A stretch of 64,000 bases of DNA from positions 188,001-252,000 of IMG/VR virus record IMGVR_UViG_3300028920_000001; one strand, written 5' to 3'. This document shows positions 36,184-43,143 of this stretch, in pieces. The stretch is from a virus. The notes beneath the pieces were generated by a model, which was not told the origin of the DNA, ran no database searches, and worked only from the letters and a program-made list of their open reading frames with translations. Numbering within the stretch: position 1 is the stretch's first letter; each line of letters starts with the position of its first letter. A program made the translations under genes and the position numbers.

Positions 36184-36290
36184 TTTCCGGCTGCGGAAGT
36201 GCGGATCCGGCCTGCGTATCCGACAGTGACAGCGGGCACGGTTGGCTTCTCAGAGCCGACCCAACTTCCGCTTGCAGCCCCTTGCCGTGA
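36180..36290 (+). CDS. Possible 36-aa protein
   Basis: Starts in an ATGA overlap; MISGCGSADPACVSDSDSGH then GWLLRADPTSACSPLP. The GCCTGCGTATCCGACAG inside it resembles the leader motif, so this region may be regulatory rather than coding. Confidence 0.22.
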   Translation: MISGCGSADPACVSDSDSGHGWLLRADPTSACSPLP

Positions 36291-36297
36291 CAGCCCA

Positions 36298-36331
36298 CCT
36301 CCCGCCCGGACCATCGCGGCCGGGCGGGAGG
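36298..36331. terminator. 12-bp GC-rich hairpin
   Basis: CCTCCCGCCCGG (36298-36309) pairs with CCGGGCGGGAGG (36320-36331). No U-run follows on the plus strand. Confidence 0.5.
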
Positions 36332-36362
36332 AAATCTTGGGGTACGACAGGTACACGAGGAC

Positions 36363-36620
36363 ATGATGGCTGATTTGACCAAGCTCTGCGCCAGCAAAGA
36401 TCCGGATGACCTGTTTACCGTTTGCAATGGGACTTGCACGGCCGGGTTCGACCAAGACGGGTCTACGGGCCGAGAGATCTACGAGAACGGAATCCGACTC
36501 GGCCGAAAGCTCGGGTCAAACCCAAGAGCCAAGCTCTTCACGTACTCAAACGGCCAAACGGCCTGGTTTTTCGTGTACACAGACGAAGACGAGCTGGTCA
36601 CCCGGCTGAACACCATCTGA
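36363..36620 (+). CDS. Unknown 85-aa protein (AGIxLGxxL family)
   Basis: NGIRLGRKLGSNPRAKLFTY and WFFVYTDEDELVTRL match 19218-19622 and 19836-20198. Shorter N-terminus than those two. Starts at ATG 36363 or 36366. Confidence 0.68.
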   Translation: MMADLTKLCASKDPDDLFTVCNGTCTAGFDQDGSTGREIYENGIRLGRKLGSNPRAKLFTYSNGQTAWFFVYTDEDELVTRLNTI

Positions 36621-36668
36621 CCGGAAATCTCACGCCACGCCAGGTAGAAGAAACCGGAGGCAATTGAA

Positions 36669-37037
36669 ATGAAAAAGACGACCAAAGCTCACCTGATCGC
36701 GGTTTCCCTTCTCGGACTGGCCATGGCAGCAGCCCCTGCGTCCATGATTCTCAACGCGCCTGATGCCAACGCGCGGGTCGCCCATCCGGCTCCTTCCGCA
36801 AGCGAAGCTACTGTGGCTCCGGAGGCGTCCGTTCCGGCTCCTCCGGCCGTCGTTGAGCTGGACGAGGTCAAGGTCGTGGGGAACCCGAAGCCTGCGACGT
36901 CGGCCCGTCCTGCGGCCAAGAAGACCCACAAGAGCTGGACCTGTCACCGGGTGCCGCTCGCGCAGAACCGGCCTGCCCTGGCGACCAAGGACAGCGCCCC
37001 GGCCAACCAGACGGTCCAGCTCTGCGAGTGGCTGTAA
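36669..37037 (+). CDS. Secreted or membrane-targeted Ala/Pro-rich protein, 122 aa
   Basis: CGGAGGCAATTGAA precedes the ATG. Sec-type signal: KKTTK, hydrophobic HLIAVSLLGLAMAAAP, likely cleavage near residues 24-36. Then a low-complexity Ala/Pro region (SEATVAPEASVPAPPAVVEL), VKVVGNPKP, and a C-terminal CHR...QLCEWL with two Cys that could form a disulfide. Probably acts in the periplasm or outside. Confidence 0.7.
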   Translation: MKKTTKAHLIAVSLLGLAMAAAPASMILNAPDANARVAHPAPSASEATVAPEASVPAPPAVVELDEVKVVGNPKPATSARPAAKKTHKSWTCHRVPLAQNRPALATKDSAPANQTVQLCEWL

Positions 37038-37096
37038 GTCTCTTCGGGCAGGGGAGGCCCAAAACCTCCCCTGCCCGGCCTCCACCTCGGAGGTCC

Positions 37097-37132
37097 CAAC
37101 GGACTCGGCGTATCCGAGAGTGGAGGCGACAC
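37097..37132 (+). promoter_or_regulatory. Hairpin leader
   Basis: CTCGG (37104-37108) pairs with CCGAG (37114-37118) around CGTAT; AGTGGAGGCGACAC and ATG 37133 follow. Confidence 0.62.
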
Positions 37133-37219
37133 ATGGTAGTTCTTTCACTCATCGCGATTTTCGTTCCCATCATTTGGGTAGCGTGTCCGAACCGGCCCTA
37201 TCGCCGAGATCTGGCCTGA
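37133..37219 (+). CDS. Tiny membrane protein, 28 aa
   Basis: MVVLSLIAIFVPIIWVACPN then RPYRRDLA: one TM helix and a basic tail. The strong leader makes this small gene credible. Confidence 0.55.
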   Translation: MVVLSLIAIFVPIIWVACPNRPYRRDLA

Positions 37220-37283
37220 TGGCCAAAAGACGACCGGTGGCCTGCTAGGCGTTCATGGCCAGTCTGCCTTAGCGTTCCACCTA

Positions 37284-37313
37284 GAGCCCGGCCAGCGGAA
37301 GTTGGTCGGGCTC
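37284..37313 (+). terminator. Terminator hairpin joined to GCGTATC leader
   Basis: GAGCCCG (37284-37290) pairs with CGGGCTC (37307-37313); AAGCGTATCAGAGATTGGAGG follows at once. Confidence 0.6.
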
Positions 37314-37343
37314 AAGCGTATCAGAGATTGGAGGCAACGCAAA
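37314..37343 (+). promoter_or_regulatory. GTATC/GGAGG leader
   Basis: AAGCGTATCAGAGATTGGAGGCAACGCAAA then ATG 37344. Confidence 0.55.
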
Positions 37344-37463
37344 ATGAAGAGATGCCCACACTGTGGAAGGACTGACTGTGCGGTTCATGCCGAGGACGGT
37401 GGAGTGACCGAACTCTGCAGCGTGACTGGCAAGGTCATTCCTCCGGCCAAGAAGACCCGTTAA
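37344..37463 (+). CDS. Small CxxC protein, 39 aa
   Basis: MKRCPHCGRTDCAVHAEDGG then VTELCSVTGKVIPPAKKTR. CPHC, C12, H15 and C25 suggest a zinc site. The strong leader supports translation. Confidence 0.62.
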   Translation: MKRCPHCGRTDCAVHAEDGGVTELCSVTGKVIPPAKKTR

Positions 37464-37521
37464 GGGTCCACGGCGTAAATGTGATAGCCTGCGGTGTACC
37501 TGAAATTGGAGGCAACGCGAA

Positions 37522-37836
37522 ATGAGCGAAGAGCATCATCCTAGGTACTGCAAGACCGTCGATCTCATCGGGCGCATTCGAAAAGCCCCTGCTGAGATCA
37601 GCTATCGCGATGCGGCCGTCAAGCTGATTCAGGAGGGAGCCTGTACGCCCGAGGAAGCGTTCTTCGCGGAAATGGGTGCCAGAATCTTGAACAAACCCTC
37701 CTGTGAGGTCTGTGGCGGTTTCTTGACCAACGACGAGGCCCGGGTCGGTGTCCTGTGCACCGGATGCCACGACGAGATGTTCGGCGACCGCGGACCGGTC
37801 GCACATCTCGGTACCCGACCCGTACGGATGTGGTGA
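37522..37836 (+). CDS. Zinc-type protein, 104 aa
   Basis: TTGGAGGCAACGCGAA precedes the ATG. Helical N-terminal half; CEVCGGFLTNDEARVGVLCT and CHDEMFG form a CxxC...CxxC site. No family recognised. Confidence 0.68.
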   Translation: MSEEHHPRYCKTVDLIGRIRKAPAEISYRDAAVKLIQEGACTPEEAFFAEMGARILNKPSCEVCGGFLTNDEARVGVLCTGCHDEMFGDRGPVAHLGTRPVRMW

Positions 37837-37845
37837 GGAGGCAAG

Positions 37846-38049
37846 ATGCAAGATCTCGAGAGCCGTATCAACCAATTGCTGGAAGACTCTGACCGGGCCG
37901 ACAAGATGGGCCTGACCAACCGCAGCATGAAGCTGCTCAGTCAGGCGGCCGAACTCGAAACCGAGCTGCTGAAGAAGCGCAAGGAAGCGGCCAGGGCCCG
38001 GTCCGTCGAACGGATGGTGCGAGAAGCTCTCGCCGATTGTGGTCAGTAG
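37846..38049 (+). CDS. Coiled-coil protein, 67 aa
   Basis: Follows GAGGAGGCAAG. One long charged helix (ESRINQLLEDSDRADKMGL; AELETELLKKRKEAARARSV). Probably oligomeric. Confidence 0.66.
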   Translation: MQDLESRINQLLEDSDRADKMGLTNRSMKLLSQAAELETELLKKRKEAARARSVERMVREALADCGQ

Positions 38050-38088
38050 ATCTTCCAAGCCTTCCCGTATTCGTGACTGGAGGTCACG
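38050..38088 (+). promoter_or_regulatory. GTATT/GGAGG leader
   Basis: ATCTTCCAAGCCTTCCCGTATTCGTGACTGGAGGTCACG then ATG 38089. GTGAC-TGGAG-GTCAC can also form a hairpin that would hide the ribosome-binding site. Confidence 0.55.
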
Positions 38089-38256
38089 ATGGCGCAAATT
38101 GGTTGGAAGGGTCAAGGGCAGGATGGGTCAAAGCTCTGCGTTCAACGGCATGGGCACAAGCGCGGAAAGGCCCGTCGTTCATACAACGCGGCTGAAAAGG
38201 CCGCTGAGACGCGAGTTCGGCAGGCCGGCAAGAAAATCTGCCGAGATTGGCAATAG
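38089..38256 (+). CDS. Small basic protein, 55 aa
   Basis: MAQIGWKGQGQDGSKLCVQR then a Lys/Arg/Ala-rich helix (RGKARRSYNAAEKAAETRVR). Likely nucleic-acid binding by charge. Confidence 0.58.
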   Translation: MAQIGWKGQGQDGSKLCVQRHGHKRGKARRSYNAAEKAAETRVRQAGKKICRDWQ

Positions 38257-38265
38257 GGAAAGCAA

Positions 38266-38288
38266 GAGCCCGGAAATTCTCCGGGCTC
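38266..38288 (+). terminator. Terminator hairpin joined to GCGTATC (copy A)
   Basis: GAGCCCGG-AAATTCT-CCGGGCTC followed by ACGCGTATCTGG. The same hairpin and flank recur at 38527. Confidence 0.65.
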
Positions 38289-38304
38289 ACGCGTATCTGG
38301 AATT

Positions 38305-38490
38305 GTGATAGCGGCTCTTCTCGTCTTGCTAGCTCTCGCTATCTGGCTGCTTCTCCTCCTACGGACTGAGAAAAAGCCACAAGCGATTCCAGTCTGGGCG
38401 AATGTAAGGACCCGCTGTCCTTGTGTACAGACACGCATAGCACAAGTACCCTCTATGAAACCAAGGTTCGGAGGTGGCCACCCGCCTTAG
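38305..38490 (+). CDS. Small membrane protein, 61 aa
   Basis: GTG 38305. TM helix IAALLVLLALAIWLLLLL, then a basic region with TRCPCVQTR. No family recognised. Confidence 0.55.
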   Translation: MIAALLVLLALAIWLLLLLRTEKKPQAIPVWANVRTRCPCVQTRIAQVPSMKPRFGGGHPP

Positions 38491-38526
38491 GTACGTCAGC
38501 TTTACAACCATCAAAGAACGACTGCA

Positions 38527-38549
38527 GAGCCCGGAAATTCTCCGGGCTC
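38527..38549 (+). terminator. Terminator hairpin joined to GCGTATT (copy B)
   Basis: GAGCCCGG-AAATTCT-CCGGGCTC, identical to copy A, then ATGCGTATTTGAGATCGG. No gene follows closely, so the leader part is orphaned. Confidence 0.6.
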
Positions 38550-38874
38550 ATGCGTATTTGAGATCGGAAACGAGTTCGGCCGAACTTGAGAACTCTCGTA
38601 AACTCGCCCTATAACTCCGTACCTAGAAACATGGGAACACGGATTATGGAGATAGGAGGTGGTAAGAGACATATCTACGTAAATACCCTATACTTATAGG
38701 TATACGCCCCATATAGGATGGTATAGGGGATATAATGTAAATAGGATTCCCCAGTAGATATCTTTGGGTGGGGAAATTTATGCACCCCTTTGAAATGGGT
38801 CCTCGCGTTCGAAAGATATTCCTTTAAATTAGACGGGGCGAAGCCTTCTTTCGAAATATTTAATATTTTAAAGC
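38550..38874. other. Gene-free junction between GC-balanced and AT-rich halves
   Basis: No gene seen. Contains palindrome-rich DNA such as CTATACTTATAGGTATAC and GGTATAGGGGATATAATG (TATAAT at about 38734-38741 could be a -10). GGAGGTGGTAAGAG at about 38660 looks like a ribosome site with no frame behind it. The base composition changes here. Confidence 0.4.
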
Positions 38875-38899
38875 AACATTCAAACTACACTTGAATGTT
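38875..38899 (-). terminator. Hairpin after the 38915 gene
   Basis: AACATTCAA (38875-38883) pairs with TTGAATGTT (38891-38899), loop ACTACAC; 16 nt past the leftward stop. Confidence 0.55.
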
Positions 38900-38914
38900 G
38901 GAACAATATGAGGT

Positions 38915-39091
38915 TTAGGAATAGTTGTAAGAACGTGTTTCCCACCAAATTGCCATTGTGACTGTTATTTGTCCGTTTGTATCAAAGCAAGAGTTAACTG
39001 CATCACGCACCACATGAATCCGGTCAGTTTTCCATTTATTAATTAATTCTTCTACTTCTTTTGGTTTTCCCACAAACAGTTTTAGTTGCAT
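38915..39091 (-). CDS. Unknown 58-aa protein
   Basis: MQLKLFVGKPKEVEELINKW then RIHVVRDAVNSCFDTNGQIT and VTMAIWWE. Strand-helix-strand-strand plan, similar in outline to Cse60-type small proteins, a weak resemblance only. AT-rich codons like the right half. Confidence 0.58.
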   Translation of the reverse strand: MQLKLFVGKPKEVEELINKWKTDRIHVVRDAVNSCFDTNGQITVTMAIWWETRSYNYS

Positions 39092-39163
39092 ATTAAATAT
39101 TACATTTTAATCCTTAAAATATCAGCCACTGCTAACGTCTTTGATGGGTTTGATAAGGTTAAT

Positions 39164-39331
39164 CTACTTGAAAATGTACGTCTGAACCAAATATAAAACT
39201 AGACCAAACATTAGGGCTGCAATTATATAAAATCCGGCTAACCCGAAGATTGTCTTGGCGCTAAATAAATTCTTACAACTACAGTCTTCTTCATTATGTA
39301 AGATCCTGCCACAATTACCACATCTTCGCAT
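39164..39331 (-). CDS. Zinc-knuckle plus TM protein, 55 aa
   Basis: MRRCGNCGRILHNEEDCSCK (C4, C7, C17, C19), then one TM helix (IFGLAGFYIIAALMFGLVLY). Cytosolic zinc head and membrane anchor. Probably a transcript with the 38915 gene. Confidence 0.6.
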   Translation of the reverse strand: MRRCGNCGRILHNEEDCSCKNLFSAKTIFGLAGFYIIAALMFGLVLYLVQTYIFK

Positions 39332-39378
39332 ATTTTAATTTACACAGCTTCGAATCATAAAACAATATATTTCCGAAG

Positions 39379-39397
39379 TTTCGCGAAGCGAAACTAA
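39379..39397. promoter_or_regulatory. Inverted repeat AGTTTCGC-GAA-GCGAAACT
   Basis: Eight perfect pairs, 3-nt centre, upstream of the 39464 gene. A similar palindrome GTTCGC-TTC-GCGAAC lies at about 40573-40587, upstream of the NADAR gene. Possible operators for one regulator. Confidence 0.4.
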
Positions 39398-39463
39398 ACC
39401 CTTTTTGAGAAATATACTATTTGAGCCCTTTCAATTTTCGGGTCCTTCTTTGTACCTTAATAA

Positions 39464-39682
39464 GTGATTGACCTCGGTACTTATATCAAATTTAATCATC
39501 AGAGTTTCCCCGGATTATTTTATGGGAGAATCATTGCTAAAACTAGTGAAAGATATGGTATTTCGATTTTTGACCCTCAGCAAATTACAGAAACTTGGTT
39601 TGCTTGGATTTTTCTCAAACATATTAAGAAAATTTATATTAATCGGGAAGAGATGTTGGTTGAATTCATCATGGAGTTATGA
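39464..39682 (+). CDS. SH3/tudor-like protein, 72 aa, tail FIMEL
   Basis: GTG 39464. LGTYIKFNHQSFPGLFYGRI IAKTSE is a small-barrel turn; ends YINREEMLVEFIMEL. The overlapping +4 frame from 39468 lacks the tail and is a shadow. ATGA overlap with the next gene. Confidence 0.7.
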   Translation: MIDLGTYIKFNHQSFPGLFYGRIIAKTSERYGISIFDPQQITETWFAWIFLKHIKKIYINREEMLVEFIMEL

Positions 39683-39753
39683 GTAAAATCATTCGTAAAC
39701 TCGGGGAGGGTTCGTGTCGGGTTTGTTATTTACTCGAGCAATTATTAAGATAG
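39679..39753 (+). CDS. Possible 24-aa CxxC peptide
   Basis: ATGA overlap with the previous stop. MSKIIRKLGEGSCRVCYLLE then QLLR. Runs 9 nt into the convergent gene. Confidence 0.4.
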   Translation: MSKIIRKLGEGSCRVCYLLEQLLR

Positions 39754-39948
39754 CATAATTCGAGCAATTTCATATTCTTCTCGAGAAATCGACTGTTTAC
39801 TTGGGCCTAATAATTTAGAGCAATGGTCACAACAGGCTTTGAGATAGAGGTCAGTTTTTCCAAAAATCAAATAAAATTGGGTCGCTTCTGCCGTGCACGA
39901 CGGTTCCCCGGTCGTTAGCAGTAGGTTATAGTTGTCACATATAGGCAT
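39745..39948 (-). CDS. Cys-rich zinc-type protein, 67 aa, tail RIMLS
   Basis: C4, C18 and ACCDHCSKLLG near residues 46-56 form a probable zinc site. Ends SISREEYEIARIMLS. Starts 1 nt after the upstream stop. Confidence 0.68.
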   Translation of the reverse strand: MPICDNYNLLLTTGEPSCTAEATQFYLIFGKTDLYLKACCDHCSKLLGPSKQSISREEYEIARIMLS

Positions 39949-40215
39949 TTAAACTTCCATAATATCTTCAACCAACAACCGGTCGTATTCCATGAGTTCG
40001 CCGGTCCCGTATTCTTGTAACACTTTAGCCAAACGTCTTTCCGCATCTTTCTTGCAAACAAAAACGCTGGCTAAATTAATATGGCAGGTCCAACGATAGG
40101 TTTGCCGAGAACCCTTCTTCATATAATACACACGTTCTGAATCCTTCTTCATATAGTACATACCCCAAGGCACGTTGCAGAGTTCGAGTTCGGTGGTTGT
40201 AATTACGTACCTCAT
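39949..40215 (-). CDS. MKYVI-type protein, 88 aa, tail DIMEV
   Basis: MRYVITTTELELCNVPWGMY; an internal repeat YYMKKDSERV/YYMKKGSRQT; then VCKKDAERRLAKV and DRLLVEDIMEV. Confidence 0.7.
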   Translation of the reverse strand: MRYVITTTELELCNVPWGMYYMKKDSERVYYMKKGSRQTYRWTCHINLASVFVCKKDAERRLAKVLQEYGTGELMEYDRLLVEDIMEV

Positions 40216-40249
40216 TTTATACGGTTCATTTTATGTACAATTTGAATAG

Positions 40250-40456
40250 ATGAATGTTACCAAAGCAGAAGAAAAATCTTTAAGGAAAAATATTTGTCCT
40301 GATTGTGGACATGAAGAATTTATAGCTGGGCCTGAAGGTGGAGGCAGTCAAAATTTTAAATGCCGTCATTGTGGTAGCCGATTTAATGATATGGGTCCAT
40401 TCGGTATTGAGCGTATTGGAACTCCTGTAAGGAAACGAATCTTCGTTAAGAAATAA
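40250..40456 (+). CDS. Zinc-ribbon protein, 68 aa (CPDCGHEEF type)
   Basis: C16/C19 and C38/C41 with FIAGPEGGGSQNFKCRHCGS and FNDMGPFGIERI. This small ribbon is a well-spread phage hypothetical. No tail. Confidence 0.75.
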   Translation: MNVTKAEEKSLRKNICPDCGHEEFIAGPEGGGSQNFKCRHCGSRFNDMGPFGIERIGTPVRKRIFVKK

Positions 40457-40603
40457 TTTTTAATAATCACCGCCCTAGGGTAACGGCGGCGTTTTAAAGA
40501 AAGTTCGTGCCGCCTGTAAACTTGGCTATGAGTCATTTATTCAAATACGTTTCCGATTAGTATATTTACGAAGTTCGCTTCGCGAACAAATGTAATTTAT
40601 TGA
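40457..40603. other. Gap before the NADAR gene
   Basis: Hairpin-forming CACCGCCCTAGGGTAACGGCGG (about 40465-40486) with a following GTTTT looks like a terminator for 40250. GTTCGC-TTC-GCGAAC at about 40573-40587 may be an operator. Confidence 0.45.
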
Positions 40604-41170
40604 GTGATTTTATTTTATCGACCCCAGGACCCGCACGGTCATTATTCTAATTTTTCGAGTCATCCCGTCCATTTCATAGGCCAGGATTGGGATACTAGTG
40701 AACATGCCTTTCAGGCCATGAAATATTGGCCCCATCGGCCTGACCTGGTCAAAGCGGTTCATGACGCTAAAACTCCTGGGAAGGCTGCCATGATTGGTCG
40801 AGACCGTTCTTTACCGTTGCGACCTGATTGGGATTTGTCTCCAAACAATGATGTGCGAGTTCGCATTCCGGATCTGTTGAATATTGGACCAGTGTGGATG
40901 GATGATGGACGCGGGGTTTCACCCCCACCTCAGCCCATCTTTGCCAAAACCAAAGATGTGTTTATGTATGAGGTCGTTTGGCATAAATTCCATCAACATG
41001 CGAATCTCAAGCAAGCTCTGCTGGACACTGGAGAACAGCCTTTAATTGAGGACGCCGTTGGCGATCCTTATTGGGGTTGGGGTTGTTCCCGAGTTGGGCA
41101 AAACATGCTAGGGAGGATTTTGATGTTGGCTCGGCGTTCATTCCGAGTTGGAGGCTATATTCCGGCATGA
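40604..41170 (+). CDS. NADAR-family hydrolase (YbiA-like), 188 aa
   Basis: GTG 40604. Motifs: GHYSNFSSHPVHFIGQDWDT, SEHAFQAMKYW, KTPGKAAMIGRD, MYEVVWHKFHQHANLKQALL, DPYWGWG and GQNMLGRILMLARR, in the order and spacing of the NADAR fold. Members cleave N-glycosidic bonds; some remove ADP-ribose from guanine in DNA and act as antitoxins to DarT toxins. So this may counter host ADP-ribosylation defence or serve NAD metabolism. Confidence 0.88.
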   Translation: MILFYRPQDPHGHYSNFSSHPVHFIGQDWDTSEHAFQAMKYWPHRPDLVKAVHDAKTPGKAAMIGRDRSLPLRPDWDLSPNNDVRVRIPDLLNIGPVWMDDGRGVSPPPQPIFAKTKDVFMYEVVWHKFHQHANLKQALLDTGEQPLIEDAVGDPYWGWGCSRVGQNMLGRILMLARRSFRVGGYIPA

Positions 41171-41230
41171 TTAGGCCCGGCACTCCCGTCAGATTTCCGT
41201 TAAATTTCCTGATGGTGATGCTTATATTGA

Positions 41231-41473
41231 ATGTACAATATTAGAATGAAATCTGGTACGCCTATTCGATATAAATTTAGTTTTAATCCCCGTAGCTTTT
41301 CTTCGGTTCAACACACGTTTATTGGATATGGGCGTTTAGCTTATACGATGCGCGATGTGATGAATTCGCATGTAATTAGGGATATAAGCGGACATGAATA
41401 TTCATTTACACCTGATGAGCTCGAGCCAATTACTGAAGAAGAATTTGTAATTGCTCAGATTATGCAATCATGA
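41231..41473 (+). CDS. SH3/tudor-like protein, 80 aa, tail QIMQS
   Basis: MYNIRMKSGTPIRYKFSF, FIGYGRLAYTMRDVM, EYSFTPDELEPITEEEFVIA QIMQS. Paralogue of 45927-46154 (PLTGYGRFLYATQDVLDPII; CFSPSNLKRISEEEYL). Confidence 0.72.
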   Translation: MYNIRMKSGTPIRYKFSFNPRSFSSVQHTFIGYGRLAYTMRDVMNSHVIRDISGHEYSFTPDELEPITEEEFVIAQIMQS

Positions 41474-41499
41474 AACCAATTATCTGAATTGGTTTCATG
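41471..41499 (+). terminator. Hairpin after 41231 gene
   Basis: ATGAAACCAATT pairs with AATTGGTTTCAT around ATCTG, 12 bp, overlapping the stop codon. Confidence 0.55.
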
Positions 41500-41527
41500 G
41501 CTGGATTCTAAAAATGTAATATAAAAT

Positions 41528-41887
41528 ATGGCTAGGTACCCATTTCTTTACCGAACCCGAAGTGGCAAATATCCGAGCCTAAAATTACTAGACGAGCTTA
41601 ATTTGTTATCTGAGCCCGTAATGGAAAAATTTATCGCCAAGATGAAGGTTGATTTTCCAATTTCTTATCATGATGGCTTAATCATTGTTGGAAATCCGAT
41701 TTACAACATAACTGGTATTCAACGGATGTTAATCAAACGTTATACTAATGTCCGCCGTTTAAATAAACGGGCCAAACAACGAAAAGCCAACTACAAGAAA
41801 CTCCGGCGGGAAATTCTATACCAGTATAAGCTCGAGGCTTATGAGCTCAATCAATTGATGGCTGAAGCTAATAGTCGTAACAAATAA
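41528..41887 (+). CDS. Unknown 119-aa basic protein
   Basis: C-terminal half is a Lys/Arg-rich helix (RRLNKRAKQRKANYKKLRRE). N-terminal half mixed. Could bind nucleic acid. No tail. TAATG overlap with the next gene. Confidence 0.66.
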   Translation: MARYPFLYRTRSGKYPSLKLLDELNLLSEPVMEKFIAKMKVDFPISYHDGLIIVGNPIYNITGIQRMLIKRYTNVRRLNKRAKQRKANYKKLRREILYQYKLEAYELNQLMAEANSRNK

Positions 41888-42132
41888 TGTTTGTGATTCG
41901 TCTTTTAAATCCGGTAATTAGACTCGAAGACGCTGGAAAACCTATCTTTGTTTATTTAGATAAAGAAGGGCCAACTCCTGATGTTGTTTGGAACTGCACT
42001 GATCCTAAAGAAGCTACCCGATTTTCATTAGTTGACGCCAAAATCTTCCAAAATCGAAATCCAAAATGTGAGGTTATTGATGAAATCATTTTGAATGAAT
42101 ATGTTCAATTATTCGACATCATGGAATCATGA
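41887..42132 (+). CDS. MKYVI-type protein, 81 aa, exact DIMES tail
   Basis: MFVIRLLNPVIRLEDAGKPI, NCTDPKEATRFSLVDAKIF, EIILNEYVQLFDIMES. Confidence 0.74.
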   Translation: MFVIRLLNPVIRLEDAGKPIFVYLDKEGPTPDVVWNCTDPKEATRFSLVDAKIFQNRNPKCEVIDEIILNEYVQLFDIMES

Positions 42133-42155
42133 GTTCGTAGCTGTAATCTAAAGAA

Positions 42156-42380
42156 ATGGAAATTGAGCCTGGAGAGCTCGTTCGGTCTATTTTAGACGGC
42201 CTCTACGGCTGTGTTGTTACTAAAAGTAATATCTTCGATCAAGACGGTCATCGGATTACATTTGATGTGGTGTGGTTTGAAGATGAAGATGACTTAAGAA
42301 CTGATAGAGCTATCGACAGTTCACAAATTCAGCTCGCCACTAACGATGAAAGAATGGTCTTCCACATCATGTGTTCCTAA
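42156..42380 (+). CDS. SH3/tudor-like protein, 74 aa, tail HIMCS
   Basis: EPGELVRSILDGLYGCVVTK and FDVVWFEDEDDLRT form a barrel; ends LATNDERMVFHIMCS. Ser is TCC and the TAA overlaps the next ATG. Confidence 0.72.
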   Translation: MEIEPGELVRSILDGLYGCVVTKSNIFDQDGHRITFDVVWFEDEDDLRTDRAIDSSQIQLATNDERMVFHIMCS

Positions 42381-42595
42381 TGATTAACCGCCCTATCATA
42401 TGGATGTGTGTTTTTTGTTCAACTAAACAGACTCATATGTTTATTGAAAGGACTGACCATCCTGGAATTGCACTTTATGGATATTGTGAGCATTGTCTTA
42501 AATTTGAGAATGTTCGTAATCATATGAATGACTCAAACATGAAATTTCATGTTCGAGAAGAGATAGAGATTATTTTACCAGTCATGCAGTCTTGA
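42380..42595 (+). CDS. CxxC/CxxC zinc protein, 71 aa, tail PVMQS
   Basis: Start ATG 42380 by overlap. CVFCSTKQTHMFIERTDH and YGYCEHCLKFENV; ends REEIEIILPVMQS. Confidence 0.74.
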   Translation: MINRPIIWMCVFCSTKQTHMFIERTDHPGIALYGYCEHCLKFENVRNHMNDSNMKFHVREEIEIILPVMQS

Positions 42596-42596
42596 T

Positions 42597-42869
42597 ATGG
42601 TTGCACTTCAAAAATTTCCTGATCTTTATATTCTTCCTGATTATCCTTATTGGGGCTTAGATTTTGTCGATGATTTTAAAATCAATTTATACTTTATTAG
42701 AGGAGTAACTAAAGTAAACGGAAAACTGAGTTATTACATGTGTTCACCGGAGGCTGTCGGCTTTATTTATAAAGGTGAATTTCGATCTTATGAAAAAATC
42801 AGTGTTTCAGTTGGAGTTCTTCACCAATTACTTCAACATTGGGAAGTATTTCGAATGATGGCCACTTAA
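42597..42869 (+). CDS. Unknown 90-aa protein, tail RMMAT
   Basis: Aromatic, beta-rich (YILPDYPYWGLDFVDDFKIN). Ends VLHQLLQHWEVFRMMAT, a variant of the shared tail. Converges with the 42871 gene. Confidence 0.68.
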   Translation: MVALQKFPDLYILPDYPYWGLDFVDDFKINLYFIRGVTKVNGKLSYYMCSPEAVGFIYKGEFRSYEKISVSVGVLHQLLQHWEVFRMMAT

Positions 42870-42870
42870 A

Positions 42871-43143
42871 TCATGACTCCATAATTTTAGCAACTATATA
42901 TTCTTCTTTACTAACTGTAGTTAAAACATCTGTATCAAGTGGGACAATCTCTCCAGGAGAAATTTCGATCATCCGATAAGTATCTTGTTGAGTTGGAATT
43001 TGAAAGAAATCACTAGTCATGAAGCGATTGCCACCTAATTCTCGCATTTCTTCCTTAGATCGAATAATGCCGTAATTGCTAAATGAATGAGTTTGTTGAT
43101 AAGTTCGATTCCAACTTATTTTGACATAGTCACCAATTTTCAT
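42871..43143 (-). CDS. SH3/tudor-like protein, 90 aa, exact KIMES tail
   Basis: MKIGDYVKISWNRTYQQTHS, NYGIIRSKEEMRELG, then VSKEEYIVAKIMES. Third gene of a leftward coupled group from 43402. Confidence 0.74.
   Translation of the reverse strand: MKIGDYVKISWNRTYQQTHSFSNYGIIRSKEEMRELGGNRFMTSDFFQIPTQQDTYRMIEISPGEIVPLDTDVLTTVSKEEYIVAKIMES

Noticed and set aside
39468-39686. Alternative 72-codon frame
   Set aside because: The frame at 39464 carries the shared tail and the ATGA overlap; this one does not.
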